Made by a program: the position numbers and the translations under genes. A DNA stretch of 36,982 bases from Candidatus Binatia bacterium (lineage in GTDB: Bacteria > Desulfobacterota > Binatia > HRBIN30): assembly GCA_036382395.1 (NCBI GenBank), contig DASVHW010000097.1, forward strand, positions 1 to 36,982, in the 5' to 3' direction. The notes under the pieces were generated by a model, which was given only the letters and a program-made list of their open reading frames with translations, was not told the DNA's origin and did no database searches. Below, in pieces: positions 8,028 to 15,203 of the stretch (position 1 is the stretch's first letter; each line of letters begins with the position of its first letter).

Positions 8028-10057
8028 ATGACGCTCAGCCCACGGACAGGCTTCATCCTGATGGTCTTTCGCTGCCAGGTGATGCTCCATTCGTCGCCGT
8101 CACGAAAAAGAACTGGGAATCCGGGTGCGCTGTCGGCATCGCCACCCTTGGATCGCATCACCAAGGACGCGGGCTTCCCATCGCCCAAGGCGCGGGCCTG
8201 CGCGAGATAGCCCTGCATCCCCAACCGCTCGTAGGTGGCGATCGCAGAAGCCAGCAGCTTCGCTGCCCGCCGTGCATCAGTGCCCTGGTTCCTTCCCAAC
8301 AAGGCGGCCGCGAAGGCGTGCTCGGTTTGAGCAACATGCGGCACCGCTTGCATGTCCTTGTTCATCTTGAGCGCCGCCTCGAAGTGGCGGACCGCTGTCG
8401 ACCACTGCCCCATGGTCGAGGCCAACAGGCCGAGGTAGTAGGAGGCGGACCCTCCCGAACCGATTCCCAGGATGGCGATGATGTGCCGCGATGCAAAAGG
8501 CACCAGCATCTCATAAAGGATCGAGGCGCGCGCTGCGTTTCCTAGCGCTGCGCACACCTCCGCGAGCAAGGCGATTGCCGTGAGCCAGTGCGCGTCGCGG
8601 AACAGATCGGCGAAATCGTTGCGCGCCAGGTAATCGAACTCGTGACGGGCGTCGGTTGCGTTCCCTGTCGCGGCCGAGATCGCCGCCACGCCCACCGGCC
8701 ACAGCCATACGTTCTGCATGCTCTCGGTGAATTCTTTGGCGACCGCCTCGACCTCCCCCAATCTTCCCTGCAGCCGCCGTAGCGCAAAGAGCTGAGCGCC
8801 GTAGATCAGCAAGGCGTCGGCATCCTGCAGCGTCACGCCGATGCGCAGCGCTTCCGTGGCCAGTCGCTCGGCATCGTCGAACCGGCCGAGCATTGCCGCT
8901 CGCATCGACCGCATCACGAGCTCGTGGCACCGGAGAGCCGGCTGCTTCAATTGCTCCACGAGCTTGGCGAACGCTTGAATTTGTAGGTCGGCCTCTCGAA
9001 CGAGGCCAAGCTCCAGCAAGTCGCTGATGAGCCACGCGATCGCCTGCGCCGTGAGTTCCAGATCATGAGCCTTGCGGGCGAGCGCTACCGCTTCGCTGGC
9101 ATCGTCGCGTCGTTGCTCGATGTTTTCCGGCGTCCACAGTGCAAATCGGCGGCTCAACAGCACCTGAGCCAACACGGCCGGGTCATGCGAGCGGCGGGCA
9201 ACAGCCACAGCTTGGCGGATTGGTGCGCGGCGTTCGTCAGTCGGGAGGTGATATAGTTCCTCCGCGAGCCGTGCCTGCACGCGTGCGCGCAGCCCGCGCT
9301 GACTGGCGGGCAAGCTCTGGAGCGAGCCTTCCAAGAGGCTGATGAGAGTGTGGTTGACCACGCCGGTGTCACCCCAACTCCGAGCGTCACTGTAACCGAG
9401 TGCGACCCGGGCAAGCAGCTCCGGCGCGTCGAGCTGGCGCGCCAGCTCTGCCGCTTGCTCCAGATTCGCGCGCGCCTCCAGTTTGCGCCCGGCGCGTCGT
9501 TGTGCCGACGCCAAGCCGAGCAGTAGCTCGCAGTGCAGCGCAGGGTCCGGCGCCGAGCGCAGCAAGACGGTCCGGGCCAGCTCATAGGAGCCCACTGCAT
9601 CGTCATGCTGATGGAGTGCGCTGAATCGGCTGGCGGCTTGCAGGGCATAGTCGATCGCCTGAGTGGCATCCTCAGCCGCGCCGGTTTGGGCGAAATGATG
9701 CGCCAGTTGGGTGAAGTGCGGCTCCAAGGCGCCAGCGTATAGTTCTTCGATAGCCCGTGCGGCGGCACCGTGAAAGCGAACCCGCTCAGCGTTGGCGAGC
9801 TGCCGATAGACTGCGTCCGAGGTTGCCGCGTCCGCAAATCGGAACGCGTCGGGATCGCCCTCAACCCTCGCCACAACTCCCGCACGCTGTGCCTCATCGA
9901 GTAGTTCAAGCAGCCTGGTCCGTGTTGGCCGCCCATCCATAGCGCGAGCCAAGAGACCCAAACGGAACTCTCGTCCTACGACTGCCGCGACAGCAATGCA
10001 CTGCTGACAGTCAGCCGAGAGTCGGGGAAGCAATGGCGTTGTTGGTTCTTGGATCAA
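7901..10057 (-). CDS. TPR-rich regulator fragment, truncated at both ends
   Basis: This is a 718-codon ORF from a TTG. It opens with [20 protein letters not shown], the winged-helix segment that normally follows an N-terminal AAA/STAND ATPase (often with adenylate cyclase or LuxR partners). It continues with about 550 residues of TPR-like helices. Near residue 665 comes [20 protein letters not shown], the start of a C-terminal winged-helix domain that breaks off at 8027. The last 42 or so residues are out-of-frame sequence of the neighbouring secreted gene. There is no P-loop, and no ribosome site before the TTG. The frame is open back to the TGA of the XRE gene. I consider it a remnant. Confidence 0.65.
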   Translation of the reverse strand: MIQEPTTPLLPRLSADCQQCIAVAAVVGREFRLGLLARAMDGRPTRTRLLELLDEAQRAGVVARVEGDPDAFRFADAATSDAVYRQLANAERVRFHGAAARAIEELYAGALEPHFTQLAHHFAQTGAAEDATQAIDYALQAASRFSALHQHDDAVGSYELARTVLLRSAPDPALHCELLLGLASAQRRAGRKLEARANLEQAAELARQLDAPELLARVALGYSDARSWGDTGVVNHTLISLLEGSLQSLPASQRGLRARVQARLAEELYHLPTDERRAPIRQAVAVARRSHDPAVLAQVLLSRRFALWTPENIEQRRDDASEAVALARKAHDLELTAQAIAWLISDLLELGLVREADLQIQAFAKLVEQLKQPALRCHELVMRSMRAAMLGRFDDAERLATEALRIGVTLQDADALLIYGAQLFALRRLQGRLGEVEAVAKEFTESMQNVWLWPVGVAAISAATGNATDARHEFDYLARNDFADLFRDAHWLTAIALLAEVCAALGNAARASILYEMLVPFASRHIIAILGIGSGGSASYYLGLLASTMGQWSTAVRHFEAALKMNKDMQAVPHVAQTEHAFAAALLGRNQGTDARRAAKLLASAIATYERLGMQGYLAQARALGDGKPASLVMRSKGGDADSAPGFPVLFRDGDEWSITWQRKTIRMKPVRGLSVIRDVVSAGHRTDGLQHGAVPGAGRGGRPGDQQHYTESAAMGL

Positions 10058-10090
10058 TCCGCAGTCCCTTACGAGTGAGGCGCTACGTTG

Positions 10091-10309
10091 TCAGCCGTCT
10101 CGTTCCGGAAACAGTTCTCTGATCGGAACGCCGAAGGCTTTGGCAATATCGGCGATGACGCGCAGGGTCGGATTGCGCTCGCCGCGTTCGACGCCGCCGA
10201 TGTACGTCCAGTGTCGGTTCGTTCGTTCCGCAAGTTTTTCCTGGCTCCATCCGCGAGCCTTGCGCAGTTGCCGCACCCGCTCGCCGAACCTGTGCTGGGC
10301 CGCCTTCAC
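10091..10309 (-). CDS. XRE/Cro-family HTH regulator
   Basis: The protein has 72 residues from a GTG at 10309. Nearly all of it is a Cro/C1 helix-turn-helix: FGERVRQLRKARGWSQEKLA (helices 1-2), then RTNRHWTYIGGVERGERNPT and LRVIADIAKAFGVPIRELF. It would bind DNA as a dimer. Direct 8-mer repeats just upstream could be its own operator. Its stop codon is in the same frame as the TPR fragment that follows, with no intervening stop. The pair may therefore be a broken HTH-ATPase-TPR fusion, although the XRE protein is a normal length for a stand-alone regulator. Confidence 0.75.
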   Translation of the reverse strand: MKAAQHRFGERVRQLRKARGWSQEKLAERTNRHWTYIGGVERGERNPTLRVIADIAKAFGVPIRELFPERDG

Positions 10310-10324
10310 GGTCCAGAGTCATCG

Positions 10325-10351
10325 CTAGAGACAGCCTATGGGTCTAGAGAC
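10325..10351 (-). promoter_or_regulatory. Candidate XRE operator, direct repeat GTCTCTAG x2
   Basis: On the minus strand GTCTCTAG occurs twice, 19 bases apart start to start (plus-strand ctagagac at 10325-10332 and 10344-10351). The repeats end about 16 bases before the GTG of the XRE gene. Spacing near two helical turns and this location suit an autoregulatory site; no binding data exist. Confidence 0.4.
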
Positions 10352-10705
10352 TATGAGTATTACTTCGGTCTGGTGGTCAATTGCAAGAATTGAAGCGCTG
10401 TTCCCCTTTTGCGAGGCTCCCGATGCGGAAATCAAAGCCCCCGCACACCTGCCAACAAAAGCACAAACGCCGCGGCGCCGTCTATCCGTAATCTTACGGA
10501 ATCACGGCGTGATGTGTCACCACCTGTTATGATCTTCCGCAGAAGAAACGAGGGCGTTTGTCGCCTGGCAAATGGCGGAGCGCCTATGGTTCGCACAACG
10601 AGAGCCAACGCGCAGGCCGGCCAGACATGACCCGCTGAGGACAACTTTGGCAGAACTCGCCGCGCGATCATGATGGCTGTCGTGCGTACCCGGCTCGTGG
10701 CTTCG

Positions 10706-10904
10706 CCTAGCCCGGACTATTCACAAACATCGAGACGACTTTGCGGAAACGTGCCTCGATACGCCGCCGAAAGAAGGCGGCTACTCGGCATGAACGGGAA
10801 ACACTCTGTACGTTCAAAGACAACCCGTTCGGCCCGAGTAGGAGCCCATCTTCTGGGCTCCGTATCGAGGGCGCCTCTGTGGTTCATGAATGATCCGGGC
10901 TAGG
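10706..10904. mobile_element. Candidate 199-bp MITE with CCTAGCCCGGA inverted ends
   Basis: The left end, CCTAGCCCGGACTATTCACA, and the inverted right end, CCTAGCCCGGATCATTCATG, match at 19 of 24 positions counting the full arms. Four of the five mismatches are transitions. The interior has no ORF but two neat hairpins: GCCGCC/GGCGGC, and an 8-bp stem GGAGCCCA at 10841-10861. The end sequence resembles, from memory, IS1380-family termini. No transposase is present and I found no matching 4-base target duplication. It occupies most of the 626-base gap at 10310-10935; the rest (10352-10705) shows nothing I can support. Confidence 0.5.
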
Positions 10905-10935
10905 GAGAGTGGTGATCGCCAGCCGGCACTCCTGG

Positions 10936-11313
10936 TTACAGATGTACTTCCAGCGTCAGCGCTTCGTACCGGACCCGTGGGGCTTTCCTTGTTCCCGGTC
11001 CACGGCGCGGCTCCATGTCGACCAGCCCGAGCGAGGCCAGCAGGTCGAGATCATCGGCAACGTTCTTCACATTACGGCCCGTGAGTTCGGCTAAGGCTCG
11101 CACCGACTCCGGCTGATGGTCATGAATCGACTTCAGGATCTCCAGACGCTTTGGGGTGAGGACTTTGCCGACTTCGCGCACGTCAGGAAAATAGACCCAA
11201 CCGGTCTCAGGTTTCATCTTTCTGCCGGCTTCAATGTGGCCGATGACCTCGCCAGCCTCTTTGAAAATCTGCCCCGGCGGGGCGATGCCAATTTTGATAC
11301 GTTTCACTTTCAT
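10936..11313 (-). CDS. HVO_A0114-type HTH regulator or antitoxin
   Basis: The protein has 125 residues from the ATG at 11313, which has GAGG about 8 nt upstream; an in-frame GTG 12 nt earlier is less likely. After an N-terminal arm (MKVKRIKIGIAPPGQIFKEA) comes a winged HTH: LTPKRLEILKSIHDHQPESV, then RALAELTGRNVKNVADDLDL and LASLGLVDME. This layout matches HVO_A0114-family DNA-binding proteins, often found as partners of small toxins. The reading frame immediately upstream ends 8 nt before its ATG and may be the toxin's 3' end. The gene looks complete. Confidence 0.65.
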   Translation of the reverse strand: MKVKRIKIGIAPPGQIFKEAGEVIGHIEAGRKMKPETGWVYFPDVREVGKVLTPKRLEILKSIHDHQPESVRALAELTGRNVKNVADDLDLLASLGLVDMEPRRGPGTRKAPRVRYEALTLEVHL

Positions 11314-11321
11314 GGAGATCC

Positions 11322-11385
11322 TCACATTCTAATGCCCTGGGCTTTGAGGTGCTGAGCAACCTCCTGACGGAACTGGATACACCTC
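11322..11385 (-). pseudogene. Possible 3' remnant of a small toxin gene
   Basis: The minus-strand frame ending in TGA at 11324-11322 reads QFRQEVAQHLKAQGIRM, a plausible amphipathic helix end. It stops 8 nt before the start of the HVO_A0114-type gene, where the partner toxin (often DUF6516/TumE-like) usually lies. Further upstream the frame enters the palindromic repeats at 11404-11550 and loses protein character. I suspect a toxin whose 5' part was lost; the evidence is weak. Confidence 0.25.
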
Positions 11386-11403
11386 CTTCTTCTAAGGTCT
11401 GGT

Positions 11404-11550
11404 GGCGACAGGCCTCTGTGCCTGTCGCCAGTTGGCTGGTACAGTCGACCATGGATGCAGCATCCAGAGGAAACGATGGTCCGATCTGCTGGCCTACCCG
11501 TGGCTGGGCGTTCGCGAGGATCCCCCGCGGCAGGCACGGAGGCCTGCCGC
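11404..11550. repeat. Pair of inverted REP-like palindromes
   Basis: The left palindrome (11404-11429) is GGCGACAGGC, a 6-base loop and its exact complement. The right palindrome (11527-11550) is GCGGCAGGC, a 6-base loop and its complement. The right unit read on the minus strand aligns with the left unit over about 27 bases, so they are two copies in opposite orientation, as in BIMEs. The stretch 11314-11744 contains these, another palindrome at 11604-11621 and no gene I can support. Confidence 0.6.
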
Positions 11551-11603
11551 CACTGGTCCTGGGGCAACGCAGTTCATCTTCATCTGCAACTTAGCGCTTA
11601 TGG

Positions 11604-11621
11604 GGCGCAGCATGCTGCGCC
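11604..11621. repeat. Perfect 18-bp palindrome GGCGCAGCATGCTGCGCC
   Basis: A fully self-complementary 18-mer lies in non-coding DNA 54 bases after the REP-like pair. It has no T-tract for termination and no gene directly beside it, so it is most likely another REP-type unit. Confidence 0.5.
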
Positions 11622-11744
11622 GCTACAGGGCAAGGCAATATGCCAGGCAAGGCTACGTCAGGCGCCGCAGCTCGCTCAACTGCCGTCCCATGGTGCGCAT
11701 ACCGTCCTCGGCAACACGCCATACACGCCATACGCCACCGTGAG

Positions 11745-11773
11745 TTGACCCTCCGGGTACGCTCCTTTATGCT
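11745..11773 (+). promoter_or_regulatory. Sigma70-type promoter of the MoxR operon
   Basis: TTGACC at 11745-11750 (5 of 6 to the -35 consensus) is followed after 17 bases by TATGCT at 11768-11773 (4 of 6 to the -10). Transcription would start near 11780, about 20 bases before the first operon gene. Confidence 0.5.
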
Positions 11774-11800
11774 TCCGAAGCGGCTTGCGCCGCGTGTTCT

Positions 11801-13141
11801 ATGCCAGCGATCACGTTGGGCCTTGCCGAGGTCGAAGAGAGGCTGCGTGCGCTGCGGCGGCGCCTGAACTTCGTCACCGCTCAGCACAGTGCCTACCTTG
11901 GGACGAGCCTTGTGCTCCTGGCGGCGGCGCTCCTGATCATCCTGGGGCTGCGGGCTTCGGCCTCCGTATTCCGTATCGCGGCATGGAGCAGCACACTGGT
12001 GGTCATCGGTGCGGGCGCGGCGTGCGTCGTCCACGCGCGACGGCATTGGCTGGATGTACGGGCCACTGCCCATCTGGTTGATGAACGTGGACAGCTCACG
12101 GATCGCCTGGCCACTCTCGTCGATCTGCGTCTGCGGCCGCGCCCGTCACGCCTCGCGCCGGTCCTGGTCGCGCAAACCCTGGCCTTAGGGCCGCGCTGGC
12201 AAGCGCAGCGCATCGCACCGCGCCGGATTCCGCGCTCCGCCTTGCTTGTGATCGCCTCACTCCTGGCGCTCGGCGCAACCACGCTCGTCGAGCGCCATAC
12301 GTCACCACCGGTTTCCCCCGCGGCGGCAAGCCCTAGCGCCGCGCTGGTAGCTTACAGCGGGCCCGGGTCGGTGAGGCCGTCATCCGCCGGAGGCGCGACA
12401 ACAACTGATTCAACGGCAAGACAGGGAGGTTCGCAGCTGCGGAGCGACCTTCGCCCTGGTGAAGACTCCGGATCCGGACCAAGCCCGAAAATGGACCAAG
12501 GCGGCCCGTCTGATACGGCTGTCGGGTCGACCGCGCCGAAGGACGGATCGGCGTCGCTGACCGGTCGCCTCCAACAGGCGATCCACCACGCCTTCGGCGC
12601 CGAGACGCCGGACACTAAGGACGAACTCGCCTCACGATCGGGTACCTCCAGTGATGCAGGGCGGGCACAAAAGGATCATGACGCCCGACCTCACAGCGGT
12701 ACCGAGATGTCTGGGAACGCAAGCGATACGGATCACGAGAAAGGCCGTGATCGGTCGCCATCCGGCAGCGGCGCTGCTCAACGCGAGGGTGGATCAGGCG
12801 CGCCTCAGAACTTTGAGGGCTCCTCCCCCAGCGCCGGTGAGGGCTCCAGCCCGCAAGGGCTCATGCAACCGAATGCAGGAAACCTGGCCGCGGGCGACGG
12901 CGGATCGAAACGGTTCAAGCTGACGATCACTTCCTTTATCCACGCCGTCGAGCAGCGCGACACCCCGCCGCGCGGCACGGGGACGCGCGCCGGCTCAGCT
13001 GGCCCTGCCGAAAGCGAGAGCGGCGGTGGCATGGCGTTGAACGATCGCCAACTCACCGACGACGCCTTGCGCAAAGCCGAAATCCCACCGGAGTATGAAG
13101 ATCTAGTCAGACGCGTCTTCTCTTCGAGGACTGGGCAATGA
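11801..13141 (+). CDS. DUF4175-like membrane protein of the MoxR operon
   Basis: The protein has 446 residues. An N-terminal coiled helix (AEVEERLRALRRRLN) precedes two close membrane spans (about 32-50 and 58-78). Next comes a soluble segment with HLVDERGQLTDRLATLVDL (91-109), a motif seen in DUF4175-like proteins of MoxR operons. A third span follows at 146-163. The remaining 280 residues are Gly/Ser/Pro/Asp-rich and probably disordered outside the cytoplasm. The last 40 residues (LTDDALRKAEIPPEYEDLVR) are well ordered and match the usual C-terminal segment. The stop overlaps the moxR ATG as ATGA. The role in envelope stress or complex maturation is inferred from context. Confidence 0.7.
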   Translation: MPAITLGLAEVEERLRALRRRLNFVTAQHSAYLGTSLVLLAAALLIILGLRASASVFRIAAWSSTLVVIGAGAACVVHARRHWLDVRATAHLVDERGQLTDRLATLVDLRLRPRPSRLAPVLVAQTLALGPRWQAQRIAPRRIPRSALLVIASLLALGATTLVERHTSPPVSPAAASPSAALVAYSGPGSVRPSSAGGATTTDSTARQGGSQLRSDLRPGEDSGSGPSPKMDQGGPSDTAVGSTAPKDGSASLTGRLQQAIHHAFGAETPDTKDELASRSGTSSDAGRAQKDHDARPHSGTEMSGNASDTDHEKGRDRSPSGSGAAQREGGSGAPQNFEGSSPSAGEGSSPQGLMQPNAGNLAAGDGGSKRFKLTITSFIHAVEQRDTPPRGTGTRAGSAGPAESESGGGMALNDRQLTDDALRKAEIPPEYEDLVRRVFSSRTGQ

Positions 13142-14175
13142 GCGCGGACACTGCGCAGCGTGCCGTGCAGGACTTTCAGGCCGTCTTCCAGCGTCTGCGC
13201 GATCAGCTTCACGGCGTGATCGTCGGGCACCGCAACGCCCTCGATCAGATACTCGTGGCATTCTTCGCCGGTGGCCACGTGTTGATCGAAGGCGTTCCGG
13301 GAACGGGGAAGACGCTGATTGTGCGAACGTTGGGCGAGGCACTGAACCTGTCGTTCAATCGGATCCAGTTCACGGTGGATCTGATGCCGGCGGACATCAC
13401 GGGCACACGCATGGTGATGGAGGAAAACGGCCGGCGCGAATTCACCTTTATGCCCGGTCCGCTCTTCGCCCACGTGCTGCTCGCGGACGAGATCAACCGC
13501 TCGACCCCGAAGACGCAGTCGGCCCTGCTCGAGGCGATGGCGGAGTTGCAGGTTACCGTTGCGGGCACCACGTACCGCTTACCGCCGCCGTTCTTCGTCC
13601 TGGCCACCCTCAACCCGATCGAGATGGAAGGCACTTATCCGCTGCCGGAAGCGCAGCTCGACCGGTTCTTTTTCAAGGTCATGCTCGGCTATCCGGACCA
13701 TGCCGACCTGCAGCGTATCATCGGGAGCACCACCGGACCGGCGCTGCCGACTGCCGCACCGGTCTTTGCGCGCGAGGAGGCAGCGGAACGGATCGAGGCC
13801 CTGCGCGCCCTGGTGCGCGAGGTCTTGGTGGCCCCGCATCTGGAACAGTACGCCGCGGCCCTGGTGCGGGCAACATTGCCGGCTGATTCAAAGCTCGCGC
13901 CAAGCCAGACCACACTGCTGCGGCCCGATGAACAGATCAACCGCTACGTGAGCTTCGGCTCCAGCCCGCGCGGCGGACAAGCTCTGCTGCTCGGCGCCAA
14001 AGTGCGCGCTTTGCTCGACGGGCGGGTAAATATCACCTACGACGACATCGATCAGGTGGCGATCCCGGCCCTCAATCATCGCTTGGTCCTGAACTTTGCT
14101 GCCGTCGCGGACGGGATCGAACCGCGCTCACTGATCGAGCGCGTGCTCCATGCAGCCCGAACACTCCGGCACTGA
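13138..14175 (+). CDS. MoxR-family AAA+ ATPase
   Basis: The protein has 345 residues and a complete MoxR/RavA-type ATPase: Walker A GVPGTGKT (52-59), Walker B VLLADEIN (113-120), sensor 1 LATLNP (155-160), the LDRFFF arginine-finger region (174-179), and a C-terminal lid ending in SLIERVL. MoxR proteins act as chaperones that activate or assemble enzyme complexes, working with vWA-domain partners. All expected partners follow directly: a DUF58 protein and two vWA membrane proteins. The start overlaps the previous gene by 4 nt. The DUF58 start lies 26 nt inside the 3' end of this gene. Confidence 0.93.
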   Translation: MSADTAQRAVQDFQAVFQRLRDQLHGVIVGHRNALDQILVAFFAGGHVLIEGVPGTGKTLIVRTLGEALNLSFNRIQFTVDLMPADITGTRMVMEENGRREFTFMPGPLFAHVLLADEINRSTPKTQSALLEAMAELQVTVAGTTYRLPPPFFVLATLNPIEMEGTYPLPEAQLDRFFFKVMLGYPDHADLQRIIGSTTGPALPTAAPVFAREEAAERIEALRALVREVLVAPHLEQYAAALVRATLPADSKLAPSQTTLLRPDEQINRYVSFGSSPRGGQALLLGAKVRALLDGRVNITYDDIDQVAIPALNHRLVLNFAAVADGIEPRSLIERVLHAARTLRH

Positions 14176-15103
14176 GGCCGTAGCGCCACCGCCCACGGCG
14201 GCGCTCGCAGCCGTGCTGGCGCCGGCGTTTTTGCGCAAGCTCGATCGCCTGCATTTGACCGTACGCCGCTCTCTGAGTACGCGCCCCGGCAACACGCCAA
14301 TGCCGCGTGGGGCTCAGGGTTCGGGCATCGAACTCGAGAACTACCGTGCTTACGGCGCGGGTGACGACCTGCGCCACCTGGATTGGAACGCGTACGGTCG
14401 CTTGGACCAACTGCTGATCAAGACCTTTCGCGCCGAGCGTGAAGCCCCCCTGCACCTGTTCATCGATACGTCAGCCTCGATGGCATTTCCAACTGCCGAC
14501 GACAAGTTCGTCTTCAGCCTGTGCCTGGCGGCAAGCTTCGCCTACGTCAGCCTGCGCCGGAACGATCCGGTGCGCATCGTCGGCCTCAGCGAAGTCTGGC
14601 CACAGCGGCACTTGGGCTCGCCGTTTTTCCGCCACCGTGACGCCTTGCTGCGGTTACGGGATTTTCTGCTGCAGTTGCGGCCGTACGGCAAGACCGCCCT
14701 GGCTGCTGGCATCGCCGCCGCTCTCCGCGACCATCGGTCCCCGGGCGTCGCTGTGGTGATCTCAGATTTTCTCATGGAGCCGGAGATGTATGAAGCCGCG
14801 TTGCAACAGCTGGCGGCGCGGCGTTTCACCGTCGCGGCGCTACGCGTCATTGGGCCGGGAGAACGGGATCCCTCCTCGCTGTTTCGCCGCGGCCGACTGA
14901 CCGATGCCGAGACCGGACGGCAGCGATTCATCACCCTCAGCCAGGACAATCTCATACGCTACCAGCAAGCGCTCGCCGCACATCTGGAGCGGCTGCAGGA
15001 ATTCTGCAACCGGTGCGAAATCGTCTACTCCACGACAGACACGGACGCCGGCCTGGAGCAGATTCTGTTCCGGGATCTGCCGGCGTTGGGGCTGCTGCGG
15101 TGA
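14150..15103 (+). CDS. DUF58 domain protein
   Basis: The protein has 317 residues with the DUF58 signature GIELENYRAYGAGDDLRHLD followed by WNAYGRLDQLLIK. It then has a vWA-like fold with LFIDTSASM (metal-site DxSxS) and VVISDFLMEPEMYEAAL. There is no membrane segment, unlike many DUF58 proteins. It starts inside the end of moxR (26-nt overlap), which implies coupled translation. DUF58 proteins are near-constant partners of MoxR ATPases and probably present substrates or link the ATPase to the membrane proteins; direct function is unknown. Confidence 0.9.
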   Translation: MQPEHSGTEAVAPPPTAALAAVLAPAFLRKLDRLHLTVRRSLSTRPGNTPMPRGAQGSGIELENYRAYGAGDDLRHLDWNAYGRLDQLLIKTFRAEREAPLHLFIDTSASMAFPTADDKFVFSLCLAASFAYVSLRRNDPVRIVGLSEVWPQRHLGSPFFRHRDALLRLRDFLLQLRPYGKTALAAGIAAALRDHRSPGVAVVISDFLMEPEMYEAALQQLAARRFTVAALRVIGPGERDPSSLFRRGRLTDAETGRQRFITLSQDNLIRYQQALAAHLERLQEFCNRCEIVYSTTDTDAGLEQILFRDLPALGLLR

Positions 15104-15108
15104 AGAGA

Positions 15109-15177
15109 AGTCCTGAGTGCTGAGTGATCAGAGACCAAGATATGCGGAGTTGAAGAACCCTGTGCTTACTCAGGACT
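15109..15177. repeat. 10-bp inverted repeat in the operon spacer
   Basis: AGTCCTGAGT (15109-15118) and its exact complement ACTCAGGACT (15168-15177) bracket 49 bases in the only long spacer (100 bases) of this operon. Similar ctgag/ctcag words recur around it and in the spacer near 36365. It may be an insertion scar or a small repeat; there is no T-tract. Confidence 0.4.
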
Positions 15178-15203
15178 CCGCCCTCAGGGCCCAGGACTAA
15201 AGC

